This document shows positions 36,134 to 46,333 of a stretch of DNA of 64,000 bases, one piece after another. The position numbers were made by a program, and so were the translations under genes. Position 1 is the first letter of the stretch, and each line of letters starts with the position of its first letter. The notes below the pieces were generated by a model, which did no database searches, was not told the origin of the DNA, and saw nothing but the letters and a program-made list of their open reading frames with translations. Origin of the DNA: Castellaniella caeni NBRC 101664 (GTDB lineage Bacteria; Pseudomonadota; Gammaproteobacteria; Burkholderiales; Burkholderiaceae_B); contig NZ_BCWN01000013.1 of assembly GCF_001592225.1 (NCBI RefSeq), positions 32,202-96,201 on the forward strand, given 5' to 3'.

Positions 36134-36976
36134 TCAAGCATCGGCGGGCTTGCGCGCCGCGCGTCGCGGCGCTGCGCTGGCCGCCTTGGCACCTGCCCGG
36201 GCCTTGGTGGCTGCCGCCCCCGTCGCCTTGCTTGCCGTGGTGGCCTTGCCGGCAGCCGACTTGGCAGCGACGCCCCGGGGCGTTGCGGATTTGGCGGCAG
36301 GTTTGCCTGCGGACGCCTTGCGCGTACCACCCGCAACTGACGCGCCCGGCATCGTCGAGGCCACGTCGGCGGCGGCCTCGGTGGCCGACGAAGCGGCCTG
36401 CACCGCAGCCGCCTGGGCCGCCTCGGTGGCATCGGCCATGCTGCTCAGGCTGGCCGCCGTGGCCTCGCGCAGCTGTTCGAACTGCTGTTGCACCAGGTGC
36501 CACCATTCGCCCGCAGCCTGGGCATATGCTTGCCCTGCCTGCCCGGAAGCGGCAGAGGCAGACGCGTCTGTCGCCCCCGACGCAGCGGGTTCTGCCGGGC
36601 CCGCGCCCGTTGTCCGCGCCGACGGGCGGCTGGCAGCCGCCTTGGTGGCCGGAGCGGCTTCGGGAAATACGCCGCCCGCAAACGACTGCAAGGTCTTGAA
36701 GGTGCTGCGCTGGATTTCGAGCCCCTGGATGGTGTTGGCCAGCATCGTGGCATTGAGCTGCAGCCAGTTCTGCACAGTTTGCAGCTCGCGGATGCGACGA
36801 TCGAGGTCGTCGAGCGACATGGGCGGCATGACGGGGCCGTCCATGCGCCCCGCCCCCGCCAGGTTTTGCCAGGCCTGGCGCATCATGTCGAGCCCGGCAA
36901 ACAGGGGGTTATGCGCCGCATCGCCTTGTTGACCAAAGCCTGGCAGCACGAAAGGATTGGCAGAATCTTGTGTCAT
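36134..36976 (-). CDS. phaM: PhaM-like polyhydroxyalkanoate granule-associated protein
   Basis: The 280-residue product matches PhaM in its N-terminal half: MSLDDLDRRIRELQTVQNWL then a long helix with LEIQRSTFKTLQSF. The C-terminal third is Ala/Lys-rich with repeated AKSA/ATKA units like the DNA-binding tails of PhaM and histone-like proteins. In Ralstonia PhaM links granules, PHA synthase and the nucleoid. No phaC or phaB is in the window. The frame continues upstream but similarity begins at the ATG at 36976. Confidence 0.75.
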   Translation of the reverse strand: MTQDSANPFVLPGFGQQGDAAHNPLFAGLDMMRQAWQNLAGAGRMDGPVMPPMSLDDLDRRIRELQTVQNWLQLNATMLANTIQGLEIQRSTFKTLQSFAGGVFPEAAPATKAAASRPSARTTGAGPAEPAASGATDASASAASGQAGQAYAQAAGEWWHLVQQQFEQLREATAASLSSMADATEAAQAAAVQAASSATEAAADVASTMPGASVAGGTRKASAGKPAAKSATPRGVAAKSAAGKATTASKATGAAATKARAGAKAASAAPRRAARKPADA

Positions 36977-37106
36977 GGTCTTCCCCCAGCCGGCACCAGC
37001 GCCGGCATCGATGTGATGAAAGCATATCCCGCCCACGCCGCGCCCGCTTGCCGCAAGCCTGGATTCTTGCCGCGCCCGCCCGCGGGCAAGCCCGCAAGAC
37101 ATGACG

Positions 37107-37928
37107 CTAGGCCCACAGGCGATGCCGCAAGGAATCGAGCACGCAGAGTTCGGCTTCGAGCGTGAAGGCGCCTTGCGTCAGCATGGCCCACAATTCTGGC
37201 ATGTTCACACAGCGGAATTCCAGTACCTCGCCATCGAGGTTGGCGGGCACGACCCCGGCGTCGAGCACGCAGTCGCTGACGCTGACGGTCTCGACCTGAT
37301 AGCCGTCGGGCAGGCGGCGGTGCATGCGCACCACGGTGCGCAAGGGGTCGTGATTGGCCAGGTTGACCGCTTCGAGGCCGGCTTCTTCGTGGGATTCGCG
37401 CAACAGGGCGGTGGCGAGGTCTTCGCCCGCCGCCACCAGGCCGCCGGACAAGGTATCCCAGAGACCGGGATCGGTGGATTTGTCGAGCGCACGGCGCGCC
37501 ACCCACAGGCGGCCATCGGCCGACCAGCCGTTGAGGTGCACCGCATAGGTGAGCAGCCCCAGGGCGCGCACGGCGCCGCGTTCGATGCGCGCCAGGCGCC
37601 GCCCTTCGGCTTCGACGTCGAGCAGTTCGTTGCGCCAGCTGCGGATGAAACCGGCGGCCTGCAAGGTGTGTGCAATGTCGGCCAGCACGGCGTCGAGACT
37701 CAGCCGGGCCGCGGGGGCCGCGGTGAGGTGCGCGGCCTCGGCTTCGGCGCGCACCCCCGGGTGGTGGGCGATGGCGTCGAGCGCGGCGGGTGATATCCAG
37801 CCCCCGACCCGGCCCGCGATCGTGACCGGACGCGCGCCCGCAGGCGGCAGCTGCTGGGCGCGACGCACCAGGCGCGCGCTGCGCGCCGTCAAATCATCCA
37901 GGGTAAAGACCGCTGTGGAAGCATCCAT
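37107..37928 (-). CDS. NUDIX hydrolase with N-terminal DUF4743 region
   Basis: The 273-residue product has a DUF4743-like N-terminus (about 1-115) and a NUDIX domain whose box is GLVAAGEDLATALLRESHEEAG. This tandem is often annotated as thiamin pyrophosphokinase-related. Substrate is unknown. It is divergent from ctaC, 250 bases away. The ATG at 37928 is the first good start after an upstream shadow. Confidence 0.82.
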   Translation of the reverse strand: MDASTAVFTLDDLTARSARLVRRAQQLPPAGARPVTIAGRVGGWISPAALDAIAHHPGVRAEAEAAHLTAAPAARLSLDAVLADIAHTLQAAGFIRSWRNELLDVEAEGRRLARIERGAVRALGLLTYAVHLNGWSADGRLWVARRALDKSTDPGLWDTLSGGLVAAGEDLATALLRESHEEAGLEAVNLANHDPLRTVVRMHRRLPDGYQVETVSVSDCVLDAGVVPANLDGEVLEFRCVNMPELWAMLTQGAFTLEAELCVLDSLRHRLWA

Positions 37929-38025
37929 CGGAGCATTGTAGTGGAAGCCCGCGCGGGATAGGGGGAAACCCGTGAAGGCCCCAGGAACCGCCTGAAACAC
38001 GCCTGTACAAGCGGAAAGCTATGGC

Positions 38026-38031
38026 TATAAT
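38026..38031 (+). promoter_or_regulatory. Sigma-70 -10 box for the cytochrome oxidase operon
   Basis: TATAAT with a weak -35 (CTGTAC, 17 bases upstream) lies in the gap between the NUDIX and ctaC genes. A start near 38038 would give a leader of about 145 bases. Confidence 0.5.
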
Positions 38032-38182
38032 CGTTTCAAGCTTATAAGGACGTCGCAGGCTGAAGCTACCGCGATTCATTGTAGGGCCTGACGATGCCAC
38101 CCTGTGTGTGTGGCCAGAAAATCCCTCGTGTTTGTTTGACGAAGGTCAACTCGCCATGCAAACACTCCTACCGAGGGACGAC

Positions 38183-39343
38183 ATGAAGATGGTCAGAGGG
38201 TTGTTGGGCATACTTGCAATGGCATGGGTCACGGTCGCCACGGCGGCTGTCCAGGACGTCCCTGGGGGGCCTGCGGTCGATCAGCTGAACGTCACGCCGG
38301 GGGTCACCCCCATCTCGCAGGACATTCACGCGCTGCACTGGATGATCATGATCGTCTGTACGATCATCTTCATCGGCGTGTTCGGCACCATGCTCTATTC
38401 CATCGTCCGGCACCGCAAGTCGCGCGGCTACAAGGCCGCCAAGTTCGACGAAAACCTCACCATCGAACTCACCTGGACGATCGTCCCCTTTCTCATCATC
38501 GTCGGCATGGCCATCCCCGCCAGCCGCACGGTGGTAGCCATGAAAGACACCACCGGGGCCGATCTCACCATCAAGGCCACGGGCTACCAGTGGAAATGGG
38601 GCTACGAATACCTCGATGGCCCGGCCACCGGGGTGCATTTCCTCTCCAACCTGGCCACGCCGCAAGAACAGATCGACGGCCTGGCGCCCAAAAGCAACAC
38701 CTACCTGCTCGAAGTAGACCGCCCGCTGGTCGTGCCGGTCGATAAAAAGGTGCGCGTCGTGCTCACCGCCGCCGACGTCATCCACGCGTGGATGGTGCCC
38801 GATTTCGGCGTCAAGCAAGACGCGGTGCCCGGTTACTTGCGTGACACCTGGTTTCGCGCTGACAAACCCGGTATCTACCGCGGCCAGTGCGCCGAACTCT
38901 GCGGCAAGAACCACGCCTACATGCCCATCGTAGTCGAGGTCAAAACCGCCGAAGACTACGCCCAGTGGGCGCAGCAGCAAAAGGCCACCATGGCGGCCGC
39001 CACGGTCGACCCCAACAAGGTCTGGACCAAAGACGAACTCATCGCCAAGGGCAAAGAAGTCTTTACCAGCAACTGCGTGGCCTGCCACCAGGCCAACGGC
39101 CAGGGCATCCCCGGCACCTTCCCGGCGCTCAATGGCGACACCAAGTTCGTGCTGGCGCCCATGAAAGGGCAGATTCTCACTGAACTCAACGGGCATCCGG
39201 GCACGGCCATGGCCGCCTTCCGCGACCAGCTCGATGACGTCCAGCTGGCCGCCGTCATCACCTATACCCGCAACGCCTGGGACAATGCGGGCAAGGGGCC
39301 AGACCCCGTGGTGCAACCGGCTGACGTCAAGGCGCTGCGCTAG
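38183..39343 (+). CDS. ctaC: Cytochrome c oxidase subunit II with fused cytochrome c domain
   Basis: The 386-residue subunit has a signal peptide, two membrane helices (about 50-75 and 95-115), and a cupredoxin with the CuA ligands H201, C236, C240, H244 and M247 (CAELCGKNHAYM). A C-terminal class I cytochrome c domain (CVACH, 298-302) makes it a caa3-type subunit. The ATG at 38183 is chosen because CGAGGGACGAC lies just before it; starts at 38108 and 38156 are weaker. It leads the oxidase operon. Confidence 0.95.
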   Translation: MKMVRGLLGILAMAWVTVATAAVQDVPGGPAVDQLNVTPGVTPISQDIHALHWMIMIVCTIIFIGVFGTMLYSIVRHRKSRGYKAAKFDENLTIELTWTIVPFLIIVGMAIPASRTVVAMKDTTGADLTIKATGYQWKWGYEYLDGPATGVHFLSNLATPQEQIDGLAPKSNTYLLEVDRPLVVPVDKKVRVVLTAADVIHAWMVPDFGVKQDAVPGYLRDTWFRADKPGIYRGQCAELCGKNHAYMPIVVEVKTAEDYAQWAQQQKATMAAATVDPNKVWTKDELIAKGKEVFTSNCVACHQANGQGIPGTFPALNGDTKFVLAPMKGQILTELNGHPGTAMAAFRDQLDDVQLAAVITYTRNAWDNAGKGPDPVVQPADVKALR

Positions 39344-39439
39344 GCCCCGCGCCCGCTTCAGCCCCTGGGCCTTGCAGCAAGCACACCCTTTATTTCATCG
39401 TGCCGCGCCCCACGCGGCACGACCCGGCAGGAGACACAC

Positions 39440-41044
39440 ATGAGCAGCGTCACGGTCGATCAAATCCCACCCACCACCGGGCACGACGAACACGCCCACC
39501 CCGTGCCCACCGGCTGGCGGCGCTGGGTCTTTGCGACCAACCACAAAGACATCGGCACGATGTACCTCATCTTCGCCTTCTGCATGCTGCTCGAGGGCGG
39601 CACGCTGGCCCTGCTGTTGCGCACCGAACTCTTCGAACCCGGCATCCAGTTCTTCGAGCCCCAGCTGTTCAATCAGTTCACCACCATGCACGGGCTCATC
39701 ATGATCTTCGGCGCCATCATGCCGGCCTTCGTGGGCTTCGCCAACTGGATGATCCCGCTGCAGGTGGGGGCTTCGGACATGGCCTTTGCGCGCATGAACA
39801 ACTTCAGCTTCTGGCTGCTGCCCGTGGGCGCCATCCTGCTCACTTCGTCGTTCTTCGTGCCCGGCGGCGCCAACGCCTCGGGCTGGACGATGTACGCGCC
39901 GCTGTCGCTGCAGATGGGCCCGGGCATGGACTTCGCCATCTTCGCCATCCACATCATGGGCGCCTCGTCCATCATGGGGGCGATCAACATCATCGTCACC
40001 ATCCTCAACATGCGCGCGCCGGGCATGACGCTGATGAAGATGCCGCTGTTCTGCTGGTCGTGGCTGGTCACGGCCTACCTGCTGCTGGCGGTGATGCCGG
40101 TGCTCGCCGCCGCCGTCACCATGCTGCTCACTGACCGCCACTTCGGCACGCACTTCTTCAATGCCGCGGGCGGCGGCGACCCGGTGCTCTACCAGCACGT
40201 GTTCTGGTTCTTCGGGCACCCCGAGGTCTACATCATGATCCTGCCGGCCTTCGGCATCGTCTCGCAGATCATCCCCACCTTCGCCCGTAAGCGCCTGTTC
40301 GGCTACTCGTCGATGGTGTACGCCATCTGCGCCATCGCCATCCTGTCCTTCCTGGTGTGGGCGCACCACATGTTCGCCACCGGCATGCCGGTCACGGCGC
40401 AGCTGTTCTTCATGTACGCCACCATGCTCATCTCCATCCCCACGGGGGTCAAGGTGTTCAACTGGACGGCCACCATGTGGCGCGGCTCACTGTCCTTCGA
40501 GACCCCCATGCTGTTTGCCATCGGCTTCATCTTCGTGTTCACCGTGGGCGGCTTCACGGGCCTGGTCACGGCCATCGTGCCAATCGACATCCAGGTGCAT
40601 GACACCTATTACGTGGTGGCGCACTTCCACTACGTGCTGGTGGCCGGCTCGCTCTTCGCCCTCTTCGGCGCGGCCTACTACTGGCTGCCGAAATGGTCGG
40701 GCCACATGTACGACGAACGCCTGGGCCAGCTGCACTTCTGGAGCAGCATGATTTCCTTCAACGTGGCCTTCTTCCCCATGCACTTCCTGGGGCTGGCGGG
40801 CATGCCGCGCCGCTACGCCGACTACGCCGCCCAGTTCACCACCTTCCACCAGGTGGCCACCATCGGCGCCTTCTGGTTCGGCATCACCCAGTTGCTGTTC
40901 ATCTACATCGTCATCAAGACGGTGCGCAGCACGGGCCCCACCGTGGCCGCCTGCCCCTGGGAAGGCGCCGAAGGCCTCGAATGGACGGTGCCTTCGCCCG
41001 CCCCTTACCACACCTTCGTCAACCCGCCCAAATACGAGGGCTGA
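39440..41044 (+). CDS. ctaD: Cytochrome c oxidase subunit I
   Basis: The 534-residue haem-copper catalytic subunit has the twelve-helix pattern. Haem a and CuB histidines lie in [17 protein letters not shown] and WAHHMF, and [13 protein letters not shown] holds the haem pair. The active-site Tyr (HPEVY) is present and the D-channel motif is of the A type. It is followed 4 bases later by a small assembly gene. The start at 39440 follows an AGGAG site. Confidence 0.97.
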   Translation: MSSVTVDQIPPTTGHDEHAHPVPTGWRRWVFATNHKDIGTMYLIFAFCMLLEGGTLALLLRTELFEPGIQFFEPQLFNQFTTMHGLIMIFGAIMPAFVGFANWMIPLQVGASDMAFARMNNFSFWLLPVGAILLTSSFFVPGGANASGWTMYAPLSLQMGPGMDFAIFAIHIMGASSIMGAINIIVTILNMRAPGMTLMKMPLFCWSWLVTAYLLLAVMPVLAAAVTMLLTDRHFGTHFFNAAGGGDPVLYQHVFWFFGHPEVYIMILPAFGIVSQIIPTFARKRLFGYSSMVYAICAIAILSFLVWAHHMFATGMPVTAQLFFMYATMLISIPTGVKVFNWTATMWRGSLSFETPMLFAIGFIFVFTVGGFTGLVTAIVPIDIQVHDTYYVVAHFHYVLVAGSLFALFGAAYYWLPKWSGHMYDERLGQLHFWSSMISFNVAFFPMHFLGLAGMPRRYADYAAQFTTFHQVATIGAFWFGITQLLFIYIVIKTVRSTGPTVAACPWEGAEGLEWTVPSPAPYHTFVNPPKYEG

Positions 41045-41048
41045 TCCC

Positions 41049-41204
41049 ATGAAAACATCATCCACCCCAACGCCACCTCCCTCCGGGCTCACCCCCGAAC
41101 AGCGCCGCCGCAACGTGCGCACCGGCCTGCTGCTGGCCGCCTTCGCCGTGGCCGTGCTGGTCTGGACACTGGTACGCGCCACGCTCTACGGGGTCGTTTC
41201 TTGA
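41049..41204 (+). CDS. Small cytochrome oxidase assembly-type membrane protein
   Basis: The 51-residue product begins MKTSSTPTPPPSGLTPEQRRRN and has one membrane helix (about residues 25-47). Small proteins of this kind sit after ctaD in Burkholderiales. It starts 4 bases after ctaD and ends overlapping the DUF2970 frame. It is too short for Cox11 and lacks its copper-binding sequences. Role is inferred from position. Confidence 0.75.
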   Translation: MKTSSTPTPPPSGLTPEQRRRNVRTGLLLAAFAVAVLVWTLVRATLYGVVS

Positions 41205-41392
41205 ATGAGCCCGGCAACTTCTGGCGCTCGGTACGTACCGTGGCCTGGGCTTTTCTGGGCCTGCGCAAGCGTTCGGGCCACGACGACGATCTCGCGCGCA
41301 TCGGCCCGGCGCACGTGATCGTGGCAGGTTTGCTGGGTGGGCTGGTATTTGTATTGCTGCTGTTGCTGGCGGTGCAGCTGGTGACCGCCTGA
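41201..41392 (+). CDS. DUF2970 small membrane protein
   Basis: The 63-residue product is a DUF2970 protein: a basic amphipathic N-terminus (WRSVRTVAWAFLGLRKRSG), then a single C-terminal hydrophobic helix. The only start in frame is a TTG at 41201, which overlaps the stop of the preceding gene. An out-of-frame ATG at 41205 does not encode it. Such proteins are common in betaproteobacterial oxidase operons, normally after ctaG. No function is known. Confidence 0.75.
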   Translation: MNEPGNFWRSVRTVAWAFLGLRKRSGHDDDLARIGPAHVIVAGLLGGLVFVLLLLLAVQLVTA

Positions 41393-41417
41393 CAAGACTG
41401 GAACAGAGGAGAACACC

Positions 41418-42293
41418 ATGACCGCCGCACACACTGCGTCCATCAGCAAGGCCCCGTACTACTACGTCCCGCCGCACTCGGCGCACCCCATCCGCGGCAG
41501 CCTCAGCATGCTGGCCACGCTCGTCGGGGCGGCCCTGTGGGTCAACGACTATGCCATCGGCCCCTGGCTGTGCTGCGCCGGCATCCTGTGCATGTTCGTC
41601 GTGCTGTTCGGCTGGTTTGGCGACGCCATCCGCGAATCCGAAGGCGGCATGAACAGCAAGAACATCGACCACTCCTACCGCTGGGGCATGACCTGGTTCA
41701 TTTTTTCCGAGGTGATGTTCTTCGGGGCCTTCTTCGGTTCATTGTGGTACACCCGCGACGTCTCCACCCCCTGGCTCAGCAACCTCGATACGCAAACCCT
41801 GCTGTGGCCGGGGTTTGCCGGCACCTGGCCCAACTTCGGCCCGGCGGGCACCATCGCGCCCTTCAAGTCGGTGGGGCCCTTCTGGCTGCCCACCATCAAC
41901 ACGGCCCTGCTGCTCAGTTCGGCGCTCACGCTCACCATCGCCCACCACGCGCTGCGGGCGGCACGGCGCCCCAAGGCCATTTTCTGGCTGGCCGTCACCA
42001 TCATCCTGGGCTTCACCTTCGTGGGCTGCCAGGCCTACGAATACCACCACGCCTACACCGAACTCAATCTGCGCTTCACCTCGGGGGCCTTTGGCGCGCT
42101 CTTTTACATGCTCACGGGTTTTCACGGCTTTCACGTCATCCTGGGCGCCACCATGCTCACGGTGATCTGGCTACGGCTGGTGCGCGGCCACTTCACGCCC
42201 GAACACCACTTCGGCTTCGAAGGGGCCGCCTGGTACTGGCACTTCGTGGACGTGGTCTGGCTGGGCCTGTATATCTTCGTGTACTGGGTGTAG
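41418..42293 (+). CDS. ctaE: Cytochrome c oxidase subunit III
   Basis: The 291-residue protein has seven predicted membrane helices. Family blocks are FFSEVMFFGAFF, the HxxH-like HGFHVILG and the C-terminal WYWHFVDVVWLGLY. Its ATG follows AGAGGAGAACACC. Its position after DUF2970 is standard. It completes the three core subunits. Confidence 0.97.
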   Translation: MTAAHTASISKAPYYYVPPHSAHPIRGSLSMLATLVGAALWVNDYAIGPWLCCAGILCMFVVLFGWFGDAIRESEGGMNSKNIDHSYRWGMTWFIFSEVMFFGAFFGSLWYTRDVSTPWLSNLDTQTLLWPGFAGTWPNFGPAGTIAPFKSVGPFWLPTINTALLLSSALTLTIAHHALRAARRPKAIFWLAVTIILGFTFVGCQAYEYHHAYTELNLRFTSGAFGALFYMLTGFHGFHVILGATMLTVIWLRLVRGHFTPEHHFGFEGAAWYWHFVDVVWLGLYIFVYWV

Positions 42294-42347
42294 GCCGTTG
42301 ACCGGGGGTGGCCTTTGCCTGGCGACAAGTGGGCATGGGCCGACGCC

Positions 42348-42560
42348 TCAGCCCACCGCCAGAGGCACCCCGCCCGGATTGATCCACCCCAGCCAATGCG
42401 CCAGCAGCAGAAACAGAAACAAGGCGATCGACAGGCCCACCCGCCAGGTCAGCGCCCAGGCCGTGCGACTGCTGCGCCCCTGATCCTGCAGCAGAAACAG
42501 CAGGGCCGAGGCCAGGCTGGCCACGATCGCCAGAAACAGGATGACAATCAGCACTTTCAT
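42348..42560 (-). CDS. DUF2909 twin-transmembrane protein
   Basis: The 70-residue product has two hydrophobic helices (residues 1-22 and about 38-60), the twin-TM pattern of DUF2909. It runs against ctaE and is divergent from surf1. The ATG at 42560 follows CGGAGAAATCC. In related genomes a gene like this lies between ctaE and surf1. No function is known. Confidence 0.82.
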   Translation of the reverse strand: MKVLIVILFLAIVASLASALLFLLQDQGRSSRTAWALTWRVGLSIALFLFLLLAHWLGWINPGGVPLAVG

Positions 42561-42672
42561 GGATTTCTCCGGTGGCACGTCCGGTTCACACTCAAGCAGC
42601 CTAGCACCACAGGCCGTGCCTCGTGCGCCCAGGCGCCTCCCGAATAACCCTCATTTCAGGCTTCAAGTATCC

Positions 42673-43611
42673 ATGCAGACGCGGCACCCGAATCCCAGCA
42701 TCAAGGCCATCCTGGCCTTGGTGTTGCTGGTGCTGCTGGGGGCCGTGTGCATTGCCGCGGGCCAGTGGCAGTTGCGCCGGGCCCACGCCCGCGAGGCCGT
42801 GCAGGCCGCCCAGCAGGCGGGGCGCCAGGCGCCGCCCCTCACGCTCGATGCCCGGCAGCGCAGCGGACCGGACTGGCACCCGGCCCAGGCGCGCGGCCAG
42901 TGGCTCAACCAGTACACGGTGCTGATCGACAACCGCAACCTCGACGGCCAGCCCGGCTTCTGGGTGGCCACGCCGCTGGCGCTGCAGGCGCAGGCCTCCC
43001 GCGTCGGCACCGGTTCACGGGGCAACCGCCAGTCGACGGCCCTGCTGGTCTTGCGCGGCTGGGTGGCACGTCCACTGCCGCCAGCCACGCTGCCCACCGT
43101 CGAGGCCGCCAGCGGGCCCGTTCAAGTACGCGGCACACTGCTGGCGCAAGTGCCCCGGCTCTTTGATCTGGGCAGCATCACCGGACACCCGGACGACCAG
43201 CTGCCCAAACCGTTCCCGCCCGCAACCACGTCTCAGCCGAGCACACCCCAATCGGCGGCTTCGCAGCCCGGCACGCATCAGTCGTCCCCACCCCAGGCTG
43301 CCACGCCCTCGCCTGCCGCCGCCCAGTCCGCCGAGCGCCTGCCTCGGGTGCAGAACCTGAGCCTGGACACACTGGCGGCAGCCTCGGGGCTGGATCTGCT
43401 GCCCGTCGTGCTCGAACAGGCCCCCACGCAAGACGCCGGGCTTATCCAGCGCTGGCCCGGGCCGTCGTTGAACGCCAGCCAGAACTACAACTACGCCCTG
43501 CAATGGTTCAGCTTCGCCGCCATCGCCCTGGGGGCCGCCGCCATCACGCTCTGGCGCGTCCTGCGGCGCCGCCGCAACCCCTCACTTTCAACCCCGAAGG
43601 CCCAGCCATGA
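42673..43611 (+). CDS. SURF1 family oxidase assembly protein
   Basis: The 312-residue product has two membrane helices, one at about residues 12-32 and one near the C-terminus, with a periplasmic domain between. It has QWQLRRA near the first helix and YNYALQWFSFAAIAL at the last, both typical of SURF1. A Pro/Ser/Ala/Thr-rich insertion (about residues 180-225) makes it longer than usual. SURF1 helps insert haem a. It overlaps the next gene by four bases. Confidence 0.88.
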   Translation: MQTRHPNPSIKAILALVLLVLLGAVCIAAGQWQLRRAHAREAVQAAQQAGRQAPPLTLDARQRSGPDWHPAQARGQWLNQYTVLIDNRNLDGQPGFWVATPLALQAQASRVGTGSRGNRQSTALLVLRGWVARPLPPATLPTVEAASGPVQVRGTLLAQVPRLFDLGSITGHPDDQLPKPFPPATTSQPSTPQSAASQPGTHQSSPPQAATPSPAAAQSAERLPRVQNLSLDTLAAASGLDLLPVVLEQAPTQDAGLIQRWPGPSLNASQNYNYALQWFSFAAIALGAAAITLWRVLRRRRNPSLSTPKAQP

Positions 43612-44225
43612 CCCTGACGACCACCGCCTCCCGCCCCCGCTCGATCGCCCCCGTCATCGCCATCTTCATCATCTGCGTGGCCCCCCTCGTCTTCGCCCTG
43701 CTGGCGTATTACGTCCCCGCACTGGGGCTGCGGCCCGCCGCGCATACCCAATACGGGCAGCTCATCGAACCCCAGCGGGCCATCCCCGAGCACCTGCCGC
43801 TGCGCGACCTCGGCGGCCAGCCCGTCGATCTGAACCAGTTCAAGGGGCGATGGCTGCTCATCAGCACCGGGCCCGGCGCCTGCCCGGAAACCTGCGTCAA
43901 GGGCCTGTTCGTGCTGCGCAACTCGCACGCCAGCCAGGGCAAGAACGTCACGCGGCTCGAACGCCTCCTGTTCGTGACGGACGACGCGCCCATCGCCCCC
44001 GTGGTGGCCGAGGCCTACCAGGGCACGCACGTCCTGCGCGCCGATCCGGCCTCCCTGGCCGCCTGGCTGGCGCCCGGGGCGCAAGACCCTGCCGCCACGC
44101 TGGCCCGCGGGCTGTGGATCGTCGACCCGCTGGGCCACCTGATGATGGTGTTTCCCGATGCCGAACGCCCCGAAGCCGTGCGCGACGACATCCGCGCACT
44201 GCTGAAGAATTCCCGCATCGGCTGA
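43608..44225 (+). CDS. Sco/thioredoxin-like transmembrane protein
   Basis: The 205-residue protein has one N-terminal membrane helix (about 14-38) and a periplasmic thioredoxin-like domain. It contains CPETC (about residue 92), which resembles the copper-binding CxxxC of Sco proteins. A downstream His of true Sco is not obvious. Its start overlaps surf1 (ATGA). The position supports a role in oxidase copper or haem assembly. Confidence 0.72.
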   Translation: MTLTTTASRPRSIAPVIAIFIICVAPLVFALLAYYVPALGLRPAAHTQYGQLIEPQRAIPEHLPLRDLGGQPVDLNQFKGRWLLISTGPGACPETCVKGLFVLRNSHASQGKNVTRLERLLFVTDDAPIAPVVAEAYQGTHVLRADPASLAAWLAPGAQDPAATLARGLWIVDPLGHLMMVFPDAERPEAVRDDIRALLKNSRIG

Positions 44226-44237
44226 GGGCCAGCCGCC

Positions 44238-45404
44238 ATGCCAGCCACCAACCGCCCCGCACCTGCCCTGCCGACCACAAATGCAGCCCGGCACGCGGCG
44301 CCGTCCACGCGCGCCTATCGCCGCCTGGTGTTTCTGGCCTGGTTTCTCACGCTCGACCTCATCATGTTCGGCGCCTTCGTGCGGCTCACGGATTCCGGCC
44401 TGGGCTGCCCCGACTGGCCGGGCTGCTACGGCCACCTCAGCCCGCTGGGGGCGCACGACGCCATCCGCCAGGCGCTCGAAGCCATGCCCTACGGCCCCGT
44501 CAGCGCCTTCCAGGCCTGGATCGAGATGATCCACCGCTACGCTGGCGCCCTGCTGGGCCTGCTGATCATCGGCTTTACCGTGCTCGCCTGGCGCCTGCGG
44601 CGCACGCTGGGCCACGGCCCGGCGCTCGCCACCGCCATCGTCGGGCTCGTCTGCCTGCAAGGGGCGTTTGGCGCCTGGACGGTGACCCACCGGCTCATGC
44701 CACTGGTGGTCACGACGCACCTGGTGCTGGGCATGAGCCTGCTGGCCTGCATGACCTGGCTGGCGGCACGCGAAAAGCCGCATGCCCCAGTGCCTGCGGC
44801 GGCCGCCTCGGGGCGCGCCTGGATGGCGCTGGGCCTGGCGGTGCTGTTCGCCCAGCTGGCCCTGGGCGGCTGGGTGAGCACCAATTACGCCGCCCTGGCC
44901 TGCATGGACTTCCCCACCTGCCATGGCCGCTGGCTGCCACCCATGGATTTCCAGAACGGCTACGCCCTGCTGCGCGGCCTGGGCGCCCAGGCCTCGGGCG
45001 AACTCATCACGCAAGACGCGCTCACGGCCATCCACTGGACGCACCGCAATTTCGCCCTCGTCGTGCTGGCCCTGCTGGGCGGGCTGGCCTGGCGCTGGTG
45101 CCGCACGCCCGGGCTGCAAGGGCCCGCGCGCTTGCTGCTGGCCTTGCTGGGGCTGCAGCTCGTCACCGGCCTGACCACGATCTTTTTCGAGTGGCCGCTG
45201 TTCATTGCCGTGCTGCACAACGGCGGCGCGGCCGGCCTGGTGCTGGTAAGCGTCACCCTGCTGTGGCGCCTGGCGCAGGCGGGCAAGACCCCGCCCCTGG
45301 CGCAAGCAGGCAAGGCCTCGGCTCCGTCGCGCCAGCCCCCTTCAGGGCTTACCCCAAACAGGGAAACCCCCAGGCGGCAAGCGCTGGCAAGCCGCCTAGA
45401 ATGA
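44238..45404 (+). CDS. ctaA: Haem A synthase (COX15/CtaA)
   Basis: CtaA oxidises haem O to haem A in the membrane. The 388-residue product has about eight helices, histidines at HRYAG, THLVLG, HWTHRN and LHNGG, and two periplasmic cysteine pairs ([15 protein letters not shown]). The C-terminal 40 residues after the last helix are polar and specific to this protein. The gene lies 4 bases before ctaB. Confidence 0.93.
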   Translation: MPATNRPAPALPTTNAARHAAPSTRAYRRLVFLAWFLTLDLIMFGAFVRLTDSGLGCPDWPGCYGHLSPLGAHDAIRQALEAMPYGPVSAFQAWIEMIHRYAGALLGLLIIGFTVLAWRLRRTLGHGPALATAIVGLVCLQGAFGAWTVTHRLMPLVVTTHLVLGMSLLACMTWLAAREKPHAPVPAAAASGRAWMALGLAVLFAQLALGGWVSTNYAALACMDFPTCHGRWLPPMDFQNGYALLRGLGAQASGELITQDALTAIHWTHRNFALVVLALLGGLAWRWCRTPGLQGPARLLLALLGLQLVTGLTTIFFEWPLFIAVLHNGGAAGLVLVSVTLLWRLAQAGKTPPLAQAGKASAPSRQPPSGLTPNRETPRRQALASRLE

Positions 45405-45408
45405 ATCC

Positions 45409-46317
45409 ATGACCACTGCCGCCGCCACCCACCATCCCTCCTTGCTGCGCCAGTACCTGGCGCTCACCAAGCCGCGCGTCACGCAGCTGGCGGTGTTCTG
45501 TGCGGTCATCGGCATGTTCCTGGCCGTGCCCGGCCTGCCCGACCTGGGCCGCGCCGCGCTGGCCACCCTGGGCATCTGGCTGCTGGCGGCTGCCGCCTTT
45601 TCGGTCAACTGCCTCATCGAACGCGAAACCGACGCCCGCATGCTGCGCACCGCGCGGCGCGCCACGGCTTCGGGCGAAATCTCCCCGCCGCAGGTGCTGC
45701 TCATGGCGGGGGTGCTGGGCGGCGCGGGCATGCTCGTCCTGTACTGGGGCGTCAACGCGCTCACCATGTGGCTCACCTTCGCCTCCTTCGTCGGCTACGC
45801 GCTCATCTACACCGCCATCCTCAAGCCGCTCACCCCGCAGAACATCGTCATCGGCGGGCTCTCGGGCGCCATGCCCCCGGCCCTGGGCTGGGCCGCCATG
45901 GCCGACGCCGTGCCCGCCGAAGCCTGGGTGCTGGTACTCATCATCTTCATCTGGACGCCGCCCCACTTCTGGGCGCTGGCCCTGTACCGCCACCACGAAT
46001 ACGAAAAATCCGGCCTGCCCATGCTGCCGGTCACCCACGGGCAGAACTTCACCCAGCTGCACGTGTTGCTCTACAGCGTCGCCCTGTTCGCCGCCTCGCT
46101 GCTGCCCTTCGTCATCCGCATGAGCGGTGTGGCTTATCTGCTGGCCGCCTGCGCCCTCAGCGGCAAGTTCGTCTGGCAAGCCTTTGACCTATATCGACAC
46201 TATTCAGACGCCCGAGCGCGTAAACTGTTCTGGTATTCGATTCTGTACCTGGCGCTGCTTTTTGCCGCGCTGCTGCTGGATCACTGGGTGGGCCTGATCC
46301 TGATGCCCGCTCCCTGA
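45409..46317 (+). CDS. ctaB: Protohaem IX farnesyltransferase
   Basis: CtaB makes haem O from haem B. The 302-residue membrane protein is a UbiA-type prenyltransferase. It has the aspartate-rich substrate site [12 protein letters not shown] near residue 66 and [17 protein letters not shown] at the second site. It follows ctaA directly and feeds it. Confidence 0.95.
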   Translation: MTTAAATHHPSLLRQYLALTKPRVTQLAVFCAVIGMFLAVPGLPDLGRAALATLGIWLLAAAAFSVNCLIERETDARMLRTARRATASGEISPPQVLLMAGVLGGAGMLVLYWGVNALTMWLTFASFVGYALIYTAILKPLTPQNIVIGGLSGAMPPALGWAAMADAVPAEAWVLVLIIFIWTPPHFWALALYRHHEYEKSGLPMLPVTHGQNFTQLHVLLYSVALFAASLLPFVIRMSGVAYLLAACALSGKFVWQAFDLYRHYSDARARKLFWYSILYLALLFAALLLDHWVGLILMPAP

Positions 46318-46333
46318 CCCCAATAGGTTGAGC

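Noticed and set aside
41205..41392. ATG at 41205 as the DUF2970 start
   Set aside because: It is in the wrong frame; the DUF2970 sequence is in frame with the TTG at 41201.
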